Positions 44,549 to 52,506 are shown, counted from the first letter of the stretch. The stretch is DNA of 64,000 nt from Halobaculum sp. MBLA0147 (GCF_041361345.1 NZ_JBGKAD010000001.1:1116001-1180000); one strand, 5' to 3'. Numbers and translations are program-made. The notes: a model not told the origin generated them from the sequence alone.

Positions 44549-45952
44549 TCACTCGGCGTCACCACGGAACTCGCGGGCCAGTTCGGCGGCGACGCGAGTG
44601 CCGAGTGCCCCCTTCGTGCCGACGAACTCCGCGACGGGCGTCTCCGGGTCGCGGACGAACAGCGTCCGCGTCTCCGCCTCCCGCATGACGCTCGCGTCGT
44701 TGGCGACGACGAACGCCAACTCGGCGCGCGTCAGCGTCTCGCGGGCCCGTGCGACCAGCGCCTCGTCGTCCCCCTCCGTCTCGGCTTTGAAGCCGACGAT
44801 CGGCAGCGACGGGTGCCGGTCGCGGACCTCGTCGATCAGCTTCGGCGTCGGTGCCAGTTCGAGTGTCAGCGACGCCTGGCCGGAGCGGATCTTCTCGTCG
44901 GCCGCCGTCGGGGTGTAGTCGGCGATCGCCGCCGCCGAGACGAGCGCGTCGACGGCTCGCTCGTCGCAGGCGTCGAGTACCGCCGCCGTCATCTCCGCCG
45001 CCGACTCCACCCGTCTGGTGTCGGCCCACTGGACCGCCGGGCCGTCGTGGACCAGTGTCACCGTCGCGCCCGCCGCGTAGCAGGCGCGCGCCACCGCACG
45101 CCCCGTCCGGCCGGAGGCGCGGTTCGTCAACACCCGGATCGGGTCGACGGACTCGCTCGTCGCGCCGGCCGTGACGACGACGTGCCGCCCCGCGAGTGGC
45201 CCGCGTCCGGCGCTCGGTGGAGCCTCGCTCGGCGCCGTCTCTCCTGCAGTCGTCCCCGACCCAGTGTCAGAACCCGTCTCGGTCGCGTCGTCGCCGCGCG
45301 CCGACGGGACAGTGGCACCGACGCCGGCGCCGACGGTCGCGGCGGCGCGTGCCGTCTCCGTCACCACGTCCGCCTCGCTCGCGATCTTCGCCTTCCCCTC
45401 CTCGATCCGCGGGTCGACGAACCGGACGCCCCACGAGCCGAGGGTGTCAAGCGCCTCGCTCACGCCGGGGTGGTCGTACATCGGCTCGTGCATCGCCGGC
45501 ACGACCACCGTCGGGACGCCCGCGCCGAGTGCGGTCGTCGCACACGTCGTCACCGGCGAGTCGTCGATCGCGGCGGCGATCTTCCCGACGGTGTTGGCCG
45601 TCGCCGGCGCGACGAGCAACACGTCCGCCCAGCCGTCGCGCCCACACAACTCGACGTGTTCGACCGCACCGGTGATCTCCGTCACGACCGGCCGGTCGGT
45701 GGCGAACTCGACCGCCCACGGGTGGAGGATGCCACGCGCCGACTCCGTCGTCACCCCACGGACCGCGGCGCCGTGGCGTCTGAGTTCGTGGGCCAACTCG
45801 ACCGTCTTCACCGCCGCGATACTCCCCGTGATCCCCAAGGCGACGTTCGTGTCCGCGAGCAGGTCGCTCGCCCGATTGGGGGCGTCCGCAGCGGCCGGCG
45901 AGTCGTCACGGTCTACCCCCTCCGCGTTCTCCGCGTCCTCGCCGCCCGTCAT
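44549..45952 (-). CDS. coaBC: Bifunctional CoaBC (phosphopantothenate-cysteine ligase / decarboxylase)
   Basis: This coenzyme A pathway enzyme joins 4'-phosphopantothenate to cysteine and decarboxylates the product to 4'-phosphopantetheine. The N-terminal flavin decarboxylase shows LGITGSIAAVKTVEL, IVEHVEL-type His in VEHVELCGRDGWADVLLVAPATANTVGKIA, and VVPAMHEPMYDHP. The C-terminal ligase has VVTAGATSESVDPIRVLTNRASGRTG, SAAIADYTP and LAPTPKLIDEVR. A 90-residue acidic/Ser/Thr linker joins them. The start overlaps the end of the upstream eIF2B-like gene as ATGA, so the two are co-translated. The total of 467 residues is slightly long for the family. Confidence 0.93.
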   Translation of the reverse strand: MTGGEDAENAEGVDRDDSPAAADAPNRASDLLADTNVALGITGSIAAVKTVELAHELRRHGAAVRGVTTESARGILHPWAVEFATDRPVVTEITGAVEHVELCGRDGWADVLLVAPATANTVGKIAAAIDDSPVTTCATTALGAGVPTVVVPAMHEPMYDHPGVSEALDTLGSWGVRFVDPRIEEGKAKIASEADVVTETARAAATVGAGVGATVPSARGDDATETGSDTGSGTTAGETAPSEAPPSAGRGPLAGRHVVVTAGATSESVDPIRVLTNRASGRTGRAVARACYAAGATVTLVHDGPAVQWADTRRVESAAEMTAAVLDACDERAVDALVSAAAIADYTPTAADEKIRSGQASLTLELAPTPKLIDEVRDRHPSLPIVGFKAETEGDDEALVARARETLTRAELAFVVANDASVMREAETRTLFVRDPETPVAEFVGTKGALGTRVAAELAREFRGDAE

Positions 45953-46875
45953 CCGTCCGACCCTGGTGGCTCCGCCGCGGCGGCGTCCGTCTCCGCCAGC
46001 GGCGTCGGCTCGCTCAACCCGTCCTCGGTCGGGACGCGCACGCCCTCGTCGGTGAGCACGCGGTCCAGCAGGTCGATCGGCGTCGCCTCGTAGGCGGGAT
46101 TCTCGATCGTCACGTCCTCGACGGGTTCCCGCATCACCTCGTACGGGGGTCGGAACTCGTTCTCGAACCGGAACCCGTCGCCGACCACCTTCGTCCCCGA
46201 GCCGACCACGTCCACCGGCACGTCCCGCCGGTCGGCGGCCGTCGCCACCGGGAACGTCCCGATCCGGTTGTAGAAGTCCCCGCCGACGACACAGTCCATC
46301 CCGACGAGCACACGATCACACTCCGGCAGGACGTACCCCGCACCGGCGTCCGTCGTCAGGTGGACTTCGATCGGGTCGATCGCCGCGAGGTGGCGCGCCG
46401 TCTTCCGTCCGAGGTACCGCGGCCGCGCCTCGGATACGTACACCGTCAGGTGTGCCCCCTCCGTCACGGCCGTCTCGATCGCCTCCAGCACGGTCGAGGA
46501 GTAGTCGTGTGTGAAGATCGTCTCCCCGTCGGCGATCGTCTCCGCGGCGACGGCCGCCGCACCCCGCTTGCCCGCCTCGATCCGCTCGGTGACCCGCTCG
46601 ACGGTCTCTTCGAGGAGCTCCTTCGCCTCGGCCGTCGTGTCTGCGACGCCCGCGACGCTGTCGGACACCTCCCGCATCGCCCGGTGGAGCGAGGCGTGCG
46701 AGGGGTTCGCCCGCCGGAGCACCCCGGTGTTGTGTTCGAGGTCCCGCTCGAACTCCTCTAAGGTCGCGTACTCCCGCTCGACGAGCTCCGTCAGCGCCCG
46801 CGTCGCCTTCACCGCGACCACCGACGAGGAGTGGGTCTGCATCTCGCGAATCTCCGCGACCGTCTCGTCGATCAT
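45949..46875 (-). CDS. eIF2B-alpha/R15P-isomerase superfamily protein
   Basis: This 308-residue protein belongs to the family that includes eIF2B regulatory subunits, ribose-1,5-bisphosphate isomerase and MtnA. Motifs seen are NPSHASLHRAM, IFTHDYSSTVLEAI, VYVSEARPRYLGRKTARHLA and DRVLVGMDCVVGGDFYNRIGTFPVA. The site that is TxCxS in the R15P isomerases reads THDYS here, closer to the THGYS of eIF2B alpha, so isomerase activity is doubtful. It is upstream of and overlaps coaBC by four bases. Either a translation-related or a metabolic role is possible. Confidence 0.75.
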   Translation of the reverse strand: MIDETVAEIREMQTHSSSVVAVKATRALTELVEREYATLEEFERDLEHNTGVLRRANPSHASLHRAMREVSDSVAGVADTTAEAKELLEETVERVTERIEAGKRGAAAVAAETIADGETIFTHDYSSTVLEAIETAVTEGAHLTVYVSEARPRYLGRKTARHLAAIDPIEVHLTTDAGAGYVLPECDRVLVGMDCVVGGDFYNRIGTFPVATAADRRDVPVDVVGSGTKVVGDGFRFENEFRPPYEVMREPVEDVTIENPAYEATPIDLLDRVLTDEGVRVPTEDGLSEPTPLAETDAAAAEPPGSDG

Positions 46876-46900
46876 GGTCGCCGTTCGACAGCGACCGTCT

Positions 46901-46922
46901 TCACTCCTCGGGTGGCGCGCGG
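46901..46922. repeat. Fragment of element A
   Basis: Twenty-two consecutive bases here match 856-877 of element A copy 1 (T, CACTCC, then the left arm of the long hairpin). The right arm and T-runs are missing, so it is a truncated copy. It sits 25 bases upstream of the eIF2B-like start, in a position where the full element would block its own gene. Confidence 0.55.
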
Positions 46923-46968
46923 GGTAGTGTTCAGATACGGGTGAGCCACTGGACGAGACTGTCTCTCA

Positions 46969-46986
46969 GGAAGCCCCGAGGCTTCC
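46969..46986 (-). terminator. Hairpin behind the small zinc-finger gene
   Basis: GGAAGCC and GGCTTCC form a perfect 7-bp stem with a CCGA loop, six bases beyond the stop codon of the zinc-finger gene in its direction of transcription. There is no T-run after it, so a simple terminator is uncertain; mRNA 3'-end protection is the alternative. Confidence 0.4.
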
Positions 46987-46992
46987 CGTAAT

Positions 46993-47235
46993 CTAGTAGA
47001 ACGTGTCCGAACAGTCCATGATCACGCCGTGGTTCGGACAGACGTACTCGCAGTGGCGGTGGACCAACGTCGCGCCACACTGCGGACAGGGCCGCCCGTG
47101 GTCCTCGCGCGCCGCCGCACTCTCCTCGCCGACACGCGCACACACGTCACTACCCCCAGCGTCCCCGCCGGCCACACCCCCGTCGGACTCGGAACCCTCC
47201 TCGGTCACACACTCACACAGAACGCCCGCCGACAA
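46993..47235 (-). CDS. Small zinc-finger protein
   Basis: The 80-residue product ends in a compact zinc-binding domain: CPQCGATLVHRHCEYVCPNH followed by GVIMDCSDTFY, which offers Cys/Cys-His-Cys-Cys-His-Cys ligands. Similar short proteins ending in DCSDTFY are widespread in haloarchaea, possibly the HVO_2523 family. The first 45 residues are acidic Gly/Asp/Glu filler. The stop is TAG at 46993-46995. Function is unknown. Confidence 0.7.
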   Translation of the reverse strand: MSAGVLCECVTEEGSESDGGVAGGDAGGSDVCARVGEESAAAREDHGRPCPQCGATLVHRHCEYVCPNHGVIMDCSDTFY

Positions 47236-47256
47236 GTGGGTGTCGCCCCGCGCCGG

Positions 47257-47922
47257 CTACGACCCGCTGCGGTAGCGATCCAACCGCGCCGCCACCTCGC
47301 CGGAGAGGTCCGTGAGGTGGGCCGTCCCGTACAGGCCGACGGCGACGCCGCCGACCAGGTCGAACAGCAGGTCGAGCATCGTGTCGCCGAGGCCGTACTG
47401 CGTCAACACCTGTCCGGAGCCGGTGAGCGAGGAGAGGCCACCGAGCGCGAACTCGATCACCTCCCAGAAGACGCCGAAGGCGGCGACGAAGACGACGACG
47501 AAGACGAACGTGAACCGCGGCGGGAGGGAGATCGACTCCGTGTGTTCGTCGATCCCGCGGACGACGGTGTAGCCGACGCCGGCGACGACGGACGACGACA
47601 GCGCGTGGGTGAGGTGGTCCCACCACCAGAGGTCGCGGTAGAAACTCCCCTCGGTACCGGGGATGCCGACGACGCCGAAGGCGTGGAGGAAGACGGCGGC
47701 GGTGATCCACAGCGTCAACCCGGCGTCCATCGGCACCTCGTAGTCGCGTTCGAGGATCGCCGGGACGTACGTCACCGCCAGCGCGACGCCGGCGTTGACG
47801 ACGATCCCGAGACTCCGCCGGTCGAGCCCGATGAACACGATTCCCACCAGCGCCAACTGCATCGCCCGGGACAGCTGCCGCTGGCGACGTGGCGAGACCC
47901 CGAGGCGGTCGCGAACTCTCAC
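47257..47922 (-). CDS. YjdF/DUF2238-like membrane protein
   Basis: This integral membrane protein of 221 residues has about six helices. The motif WWWDHLTHALSSSVVAGVGYTVVRG, then FGVFWEVIEFALGG and YGLGDTMLDLLFDLVGGVAVGL, is the conserved core of the DUF2238 family; the aligned Asp/His/Glu suggest a site within the membrane, but the function is unknown. GTG 47922 overlaps the stop of the short ORF at 47919-47966 as GTGA, with GGAGGTGGTGG just before it. It forms a coupled unit with the 48010 gene. Confidence 0.8.
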   Translation of the reverse strand: MRVRDRLGVSPRRQRQLSRAMQLALVGIVFIGLDRRSLGIVVNAGVALAVTYVPAILERDYEVPMDAGLTLWITAAVFLHAFGVVGIPGTEGSFYRDLWWWDHLTHALSSSVVAGVGYTVVRGIDEHTESISLPPRFTFVFVVVFVAAFGVFWEVIEFALGGLSSLTGSGQVLTQYGLGDTMLDLLFDLVGGVAVGLYGTAHLTDLSGEVAARLDRYRSGS

Positions 47923-47966
47923 GCCACCACCTCCACTCGTGGGCGGGAGAACGGGAGACGACTCAC
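47919..47966 (-). CDS. Relay ORF 2, 15 codons
   Basis: On the minus strand a GTG at 47966-47964 overlaps the stop of relay ORF 1 as GTGA. The peptide is MSRLPFSRPRVEVVA, then TGA at 47921-47919 overlaps the YjdF-like GTG at 47922. It repeats relay ORF 1 with changes at three middle positions and at the end. GGAGGTGGTG lies 5-7 bases before its start. It is too short for a folded product; a coupling role in translation is more likely. Confidence 0.5.
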   Translation of the reverse strand: MSRLPFSRPRVEVVA

Positions 47967-48013
47967 GACTCCACCACCTCCACCCGTTGGCGAGAGGACG
48001 GGAGACGACTCAC
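47963..48013 (-). CDS. Relay ORF 1, 16 codons
   Basis: The GTG at 48013-48011 overlaps the stop of the upstream membrane-protein gene (TCGTGA) as GTGA. The peptide is MSRLPSSRQRVEVVES, ending TGA at 47965-47963, which overlaps relay ORF 2. Its last residues, EVVES, repeat the end of the upstream protein. This ORF arises from a 31-base direct repeat (47951-47981 and 47998-48028) that carries both the Shine-Dalgarno-like GGAGGTGGTGG and the stop/start overlap. Confidence 0.5.
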   Translation of the reverse strand: MSRLPSSRQRVEVVES

Positions 48014-48648
48014 GACTCCACCACCTCCGGGGGGAGGCGCTCGGAGCCACCCGCGCGGCGGCGGAAGTACACCTCGAACGCGACGCCGGCGAGGAGCCCG
48101 ACGAACGTCGCGGCGACGAAGTCCCACATCAGCGCCGTCTCGACGGCGTGCTCCGGCCGGCCGTCCAACAGGAGTCGCGTTCCCAGCAGGGTGTCCGAGA
48201 GCCACCGCGCCAACGCCCACAGGCCGGCGGCGGCAGTCGTAGTCAACACGACGAAGAACACCGCGAACGGTTCGTTCATGCGGACGGGTGTGAACACGTC
48301 CAGTTCCACCGCGACGACGAGTGCGACGGCGGCGACGGCGAAGAACGTCGTCACCCGTCCGGACAGCGGGAGTCCGAACAGCCTCTCTCCGGCGACGAGT
48401 GTCCGCCCGACCACCGGCAGCGCCGCCAGCGCGAGCACCTCCCACGGGAGCATCGCCAGCGGGTGCCGCGTCGCGACGGGCGGGACGGCAGCCAGCGCCG
48501 CGACGAGGGCGACGAACCCACCCGAGACCAGGTCCCCGCGCAGTGTCGTGACGACCGCCGCACCACCGAGGAACGCGACCACCACCCACGCGAGCGCGGC
48601 GTTGACTCGCCGTCGTTCCACCACGTCGCGCAGTGTCGACCGAGCCAT
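48010..48648 (-). CDS. Six-helix membrane protein, unknown function
   Basis: I do not recognise a named family. The 212-residue product has hydrophobic segments at about 19-37, 41-58, 66-80, 90-108, 124-143 and 172-190. Only a short basic loop (MARSTLRDVVERRRVN) precedes helix 1, so the N terminus is probably inside. No motif with conserved charged residues within a helix stands out apart from MWDFVAATFVG. It is the first gene of a unit with the YjdF-like gene; the two ORFs in between are linked by GTGA overlaps, which suggests that both membrane proteins are needed together. Confidence 0.7.
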   Translation of the reverse strand: MARSTLRDVVERRRVNAALAWVVVAFLGGAAVVTTLRGDLVSGGFVALVAALAAVPPVATRHPLAMLPWEVLALAALPVVGRTLVAGERLFGLPLSGRVTTFFAVAAVALVVAVELDVFTPVRMNEPFAVFFVVLTTTAAAGLWALARWLSDTLLGTRLLLDGRPEHAVETALMWDFVAATFVGLLAGVAFEVYFRRRAGGSERLPPEVVES

Positions 48649-48803
48649 ACCACACCGTACCGCGGCGCCCGGGCAAAACGGTTCCCCACGACCACCACTA
48701 CCACCACCTCTCCGCCGGTCCCGTTCGCCGCCTCCGGCACCGCCACGAACCGCTCCGGACGGGTACGTTCCACTACCGAACGTTCACACAACTCGTACAC
48801 AGA

Positions 48804-48811
48804 CTTATTAC
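48804..48811 (+). promoter_or_regulatory. TATA box of the Tat-exported protein gene
   Basis: CTTATTAC lies 29-36 bases before the ATG at 48840, in the AT-richest part of the gap shared with the divergent membrane-protein gene. Confidence 0.6.
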
Positions 48812-48839
48812 ACTCGTCACCGTGCAGTCCGTCGCTGGC

Positions 48840-49952
48840 ATGACGGACGACACGACCGAGCCGACGAGCGGTGGCGAGCCGAGTCGAACGGACGACGACC
48901 GCGAGCGGAGCCGAGCGGAGCGCGGGCGGGCGGGCGAGTCGCGACGAGACGGACGGCAGCGGACCCGACGGGACGTACTGGCGACCACGGCGGGACTCGT
49001 CGCGACGGCGGGCGTCGCGAGCCAGACGGCACTCGCGAGCCGGGCGAGCGTCGTCGGGAGCCGTGGGAACGACGGCGAGCGACCGCCTCACCCGCACGAG
49101 CGGTTCCGCGTAGAGGGACGACAGGCACAGCAGACGAAGGTCCGGCGAGACCACGTCGACGTGAAGCTGGTGAAGTCGGCACCCGCACTGAAGCGCCGCT
49201 ACGGGATCGACCGCGGGACGATCCAGCGACGGATCACCTTCGACCGCCCGGAGCCGGAGGCGGACGACCTCCCGGAACGGCGGACACTCACCCGCAACGA
49301 CGACTGGTCGGCACCGATCGCGAAGCCGGGCGAGTGGCGCGAGGCGTTCCGTCGCGACGCGGCGAGTCGCGACACCGCGCCCGCAGTCGTACCCGACGAC
49401 CCCTCTGCCGGAGGAGTCGTCGTCCCGGACGGCGAGTCGCCTCGGCGAGAGACGGCGATCGACGTGACCGCAGCGAGCGACGGGCTGGCCCGGGAGTCAG
49501 ACTACGCGTTCGGCGTGTACGAGTACGAGCAGATCGACGGGTTGTTCGAGCGGACCGCGCCGATGAACGTGATCAGCGACGAGCCGATGGCGGACGTGGT
49601 CGGGACGCTCACGTCGAACGGCTACACCGGGTACGTGATCCAGTACGACCGGTACGGCTACGACAGCAGCCGCGAGGCGTTCCGGACCCAAGACGACTCC
49701 GCCGCCACCGGTACGTTCGGCTTCCTCGGACGGAAACACGCCAAGTTCTGGGAGTTCGGCGGCCACACCTCCTGTTCGGCACACGTCGACGACGCCGTCC
49801 CTCACGACGCGGTCTCCCACGAGGACGCCGAAGAGCACGTCGAGGGTGTGTTCGACGACGCGAGCGGCTGGTCCGGCTACGACGACTACTACGCGTTGGA
49901 GAACGGCTCGTACCTCGACCACGACGGCTCCGCCACCGCGCTGTTCCGCTGA
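48840..49952 (+). CDS. Tat-exported protein, unknown function
   Basis: This is a predicted secreted protein of 370 residues. After an acidic and Arg-rich 38 residues comes the twin-arginine signal TRRDVLATTAGLVATAGVASQTALA. No lipobox follows, so the protein is probably released or held by other means. The mature part has an Arg-rich segment (KRRYGIDRGTIQRRITF). A C-terminal half of about 170 residues has no tight match I can name: APMNVISDEPMADVVGTLTSNGYTGYV, then KFWEFGGHTSCSAHVDDAVPHDAVSHEDAEEHV. The His/Ser/Cys-containing segment could be a metal or catalytic site. The first domain weakly recalls LssY-type C-terminal domains. ATG 48840 is used because upstream in-frame sequence precedes the TATA box. 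Confidence 0.7.
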   Translation: MTDDTTEPTSGGEPSRTDDDRERSRAERGRAGESRRDGRQRTRRDVLATTAGLVATAGVASQTALASRASVVGSRGNDGERPPHPHERFRVEGRQAQQTKVRRDHVDVKLVKSAPALKRRYGIDRGTIQRRITFDRPEPEADDLPERRTLTRNDDWSAPIAKPGEWREAFRRDAASRDTAPAVVPDDPSAGGVVVPDGESPRRETAIDVTAASDGLARESDYAFGVYEYEQIDGLFERTAPMNVISDEPMADVVGTLTSNGYTGYVIQYDRYGYDSSREAFRTQDDSAATGTFGFLGRKHAKFWEFGGHTSCSAHVDDAVPHDAVSHEDAEEHVEGVFDDASGWSGYDDYYALENGSYLDHDGSATALFR

Positions 49953-49997
49953 GTCGGGTGGAGGGGTTCGTCTCGCGTCGAGCGAGTGAGCACCGCG

Positions 49998-50711
49998 TCA
50001 CGGCCCCGAGCCGTCGAGTTCGTCCAGGGCGTCGACGACTCGTTCGAGCATCTTCCGCTGTCCGCGCCGGAGGTTCTTCGAGACGGCCGGCTTGGACACG
50101 TCGAACTCGTCGGCGAGCGTCCCCAGCGTCGCCGAACGCGGGCTCTCGAAGTACCCCTCGCTGGCGGCCGTCTCCAGTGTCTCGCGTTCGACCGTCGAGA
50201 GGTCCCGACACCCCTCGACGAGCGTCATCGCCGCCCCGGCGTTCTGGACGAACTCCTGGAGCTCCGGGAGCTCCGGCTCCTCGCGGTCGACCACGTCGAA
50301 CTCGTTGTGCCGGTCCAGCCGGGAGAGGGTCCCGTCCTCGTCCGCGCGGTCGTCGAACCCGACGTGCCACAGTTCGCTGCCGTCCTCGACGTAGAACGGC
50401 CCGGTGATGTAGCCGCCGCCGTCGCGGATCGTCTCCATCGCCGCCGTCTGTTCGATCACGGTCCGGATCTGAGCCACCCCACCGGTCTTCCGCAGGAGTT
50501 CGTACTCTCCCATGTTGTCGTGGTCGCGCAGCGAGGCGAGCCCCGACGCCAACGCCTCGCGTCCCTCCCCCTCGACGACCATCCGCGTCTCCAACGACTC
50601 CGTCGCGGTGTCGAAGTCCCACTGGACGGCGGAGAAGGCGACCTCGTGGTCCGCCGTCGTGTCGATGAACGGACAGTCGTACTGCTCCATGTCCAGTGTC
50701 GTGTCGATCAT
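49998..50711 (-). CDS. Bat-type HTH_10 transcription regulator
   Basis: The 237-residue product has the layout of haloarchaeal Bat-like regulators: an N-terminal beta-rich sensor domain (about 1-120), a short linker, then a C-terminal HTH_10 domain. The DNA-binding helix reads ETLETAASEGYFESPRSATLGTLADEFDVSKPAVSKNLRRGQRKML. ATG 50711 is used because upstream frame content is low-complexity and the TATA box lies at 50751. The signal sensed is unknown. Neighbours: convergent with the Tat protein gene and read the same way as cetZ. Confidence 0.82.
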   Translation of the reverse strand: MIDTTLDMEQYDCPFIDTTADHEVAFSAVQWDFDTATESLETRMVVEGEGREALASGLASLRDHDNMGEYELLRKTGGVAQIRTVIEQTAAMETIRDGGGYITGPFYVEDGSELWHVGFDDRADEDGTLSRLDRHNEFDVVDREEPELPELQEFVQNAGAAMTLVEGCRDLSTVERETLETAASEGYFESPRSATLGTLADEFDVSKPAVSKNLRRGQRKMLERVVDALDELDGSGP

Positions 50712-50805
50712 ACCCGTACCCTCGCGAGCTAATCCGACGCGTGACGGAGAGATAAACGCTTTGCCCGGCTGTGACACGGAGCGGCCCACTCGGCCGGGCG
50801 AGCGG

Positions 50806-51885
50806 TCAGATCAGGTCGTCCAACTCCTCGGTCTGGAACCGCTCGGCCGGGTCCTCGTCGGGTTCGTCGTCTCGTTCCTGTGCCTCGCGAGCCCGCTCCA
50901 TGAACTCCTCGACCCGTTGGGAGCGTTCGACGCCGCCGAGCAACACCAACGCGGCGATTCGCTCGGAGTCGAGCGGGAAGTCGCCGCCGCGAACGCGCAT
51001 GCTCCCGGTCTCGTCTTCCACCCACGACCGGGCGCGCTCGACACCCTTCCGAGAGATGTTCTCCGGCTGCCCCGCGAGCACGACCAACCCGGTCTCGGCG
51101 GCGCGCGCGCCGGGCAGCGACGCACCCGTCATGAGCGCGTTGCGGGTGACGCTCGTGACGACGTTGACGTTGTCGTCGGCGTCGGCGGCGGCCTGCGCGC
51201 TGGCGTAGCCGAGCGACGCGATCCCGCCCGCTCGCAGCGTGTTGATGATCTCGCTGGTGTCGACGACGGACTCGCCGACGCCCTCGACGGCCTCGCCGGA
51301 GGCCATCAACAGGCCGACCCGCTGTGCGATCGCGTCGTTGATCGACTGGAACCCCTCCTCGACGCTCTCCCCGCTGGAGTGCCAGGCGTCGTTGTCGATC
51401 AACAGCGTCGCGTCGGCCTCGCGGACGAGCGTCTTCAGCGAGCGCCCGGCGTTGACCTGGTACATCGACCCCTCGCCACTCCCGGGGAGGATGCCGAGTC
51501 CGTACACTGGCACGTCGTACACGCGGCTCAGTTCCTTCGCGAGGACGGGGGCACCGCCGGAGCCGGTCCCGCCGCCGAGGCCGGCGACGACGAAGATCGC
51601 CTCCGCCTCTGCGGTGATCCGGCCGTCGAGTGCCGCCATCACCTCGCCGGCGTCGGCCTCCATCACCTCGGCACCGAGTTCGTTGTCGCCGCCGACGCCG
51701 TGTCCGTTCACACGATCCTGTCCGACGAGGACGGTGTCCAGTGGGAGGGGCTCGAGGTCTGCCTGTGCGGTGTTCACGGCCAGGGCGCCGCGGATGGCGT
51801 CGAAACCCATCTCGCGGTCGAACTCGACCAACGCGGAGGTCACCTTCCCTCCGGCCTGACCGACACCGATGAGGACCGTCTTCAT
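50806..51885 (-). CDS. cetZ: CetZ-family tubulin-like GTPase
   Basis: This 359-residue archaeal tubulin/FtsZ relative belongs to a family that in Haloferax controls cell shape and motility rather than division. The GTP site is intact: N-terminal GVGQAGGKVT, the tubulin signature GLGGGTGSGGAPVLAKEL, and GILPGSGEGSMYQVNAGRSLKTL. The T7-loop region reads QSINDAIAQRVGLLM; AGLPENISRKG-type text (VVLAGQPENISRKGVERARSW) is typical of CetZ. The C-terminal 35 residues are an acidic tail. ATG 51885 is chosen because it opens at MKTVLIGVG. Which CetZ number this is cannot be told. Confidence 0.92.
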   Translation of the reverse strand: MKTVLIGVGQAGGKVTSALVEFDREMGFDAIRGALAVNTAQADLEPLPLDTVLVGQDRVNGHGVGGDNELGAEVMEADAGEVMAALDGRITAEAEAIFVVAGLGGGTGSGGAPVLAKELSRVYDVPVYGLGILPGSGEGSMYQVNAGRSLKTLVREADATLLIDNDAWHSSGESVEEGFQSINDAIAQRVGLLMASGEAVEGVGESVVDTSEIINTLRAGGIASLGYASAQAAADADDNVNVVTSVTRNALMTGASLPGARAAETGLVVLAGQPENISRKGVERARSWVEDETGSMRVRGGDFPLDSERIAALVLLGGVERSQRVEEFMERAREAQERDDEPDEDPAERFQTEELDDLI

Positions 51886-51910
51886 ACCACCCACTGCGGG
51901 TTCGGGTGGC

Positions 51911-51920
51911 TTGTATTTTC
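51911..51920 (-). promoter_or_regulatory. TATA box of cetZ
   Basis: On the minus strand GAAAATACAA lies 26-35 bases upstream of the cetZ ATG at 51885, and a GGGTGGT run just before the ATG may be a ribosome site. Confidence 0.6.
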
Positions 51921-52041
51921 CCACTCACACGGTGCGTTCACACGACCCTGGATCCACCCTAAACACCGCCGTGTCGACTCCGAGGCGGTCCGCTCCGAGC
52001 GAGTCCGACGGTTCATACGTGATGACGGGCCCACTGTCTCC

Positions 52042-52506
52042 GTGCCGGACCACACCGATCACACCGACGACACCGACCACACCGACCACGCGGTGAGTGC
52101 GGCGAACGTGACCAGCACGACGAGTACGACGAGCACGACGACGGAGGCGGAGCCAGACGCGGCAGCGTTGGAACGGCGTGTCGACGCGCTGTCGGCGCGG
52201 GTCGACGAGTTGAGCGACTCGGTGGTCGAGTTGCGCGACTCGCTGACAGAGGTGACGGCGGCCACCCGCGCGCTCCGCGGGTACGTCGGCGGCGTCCGAG
52301 CGGTCGACCGGACGGTCGAGCGGCGCGCCGACGCCGCACTCGCGACGGCGGAGGCCGCTCTCGCAGAGACAGACACGTCGGCAGACGAGACGAGCCCACC
52401 TCCCGACACCGACGCGGCGTCCGAGGCCGACGGGTCCCTCGCGGACGACGACCACGCCGACGGGGACGACTCCTCCCACGTCCGTCGACTCCGCGAACAG
52501 TCGTGA
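52042..52506 (+). CDS. Short coiled-coil protein of the second pilus locus (DUF7310-like)
   Basis: This 154-residue product consists of an N-terminal His/Thr/Asp repeat (DHTDHTDDTDH), a Thr/Ser stretch and a coiled coil, LERRVDALSARVDELSDSVVELRDSLTEVTAATRALRGYV (about 55-95), with an acidic tail. It matches small coiled-coil proteins that precede a pilus-type ATPase in haloarchaea. GTG 52042 is taken as start because TTCATACG at about 52012 gives TATA spacing; GTG 52093 or 52108 would remove the repeat. The stop overlaps the next gene as GTGA. Its role may be in assembly or localisation of the machine. Confidence 0.62.
   Translation: MPDHTDHTDDTDHTDHAVSAANVTSTTSTTSTTTEAEPDAAALERRVDALSARVDELSDSVVELRDSLTEVTAATRALRGYVGGVRAVDRTVERRADAALATAEAALAETDTSADETSPPPDTDAASEADGSLADDDHADGDDSSHVRRLREQS

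Noticed and set aside
46931-47143. An alternative minus-strand ORF over the small zinc-finger gene
   Set aside because: It overlaps the zinc-finger gene in another frame, and the Cys/His ligand pattern and DTFY ending favour the chosen frame.
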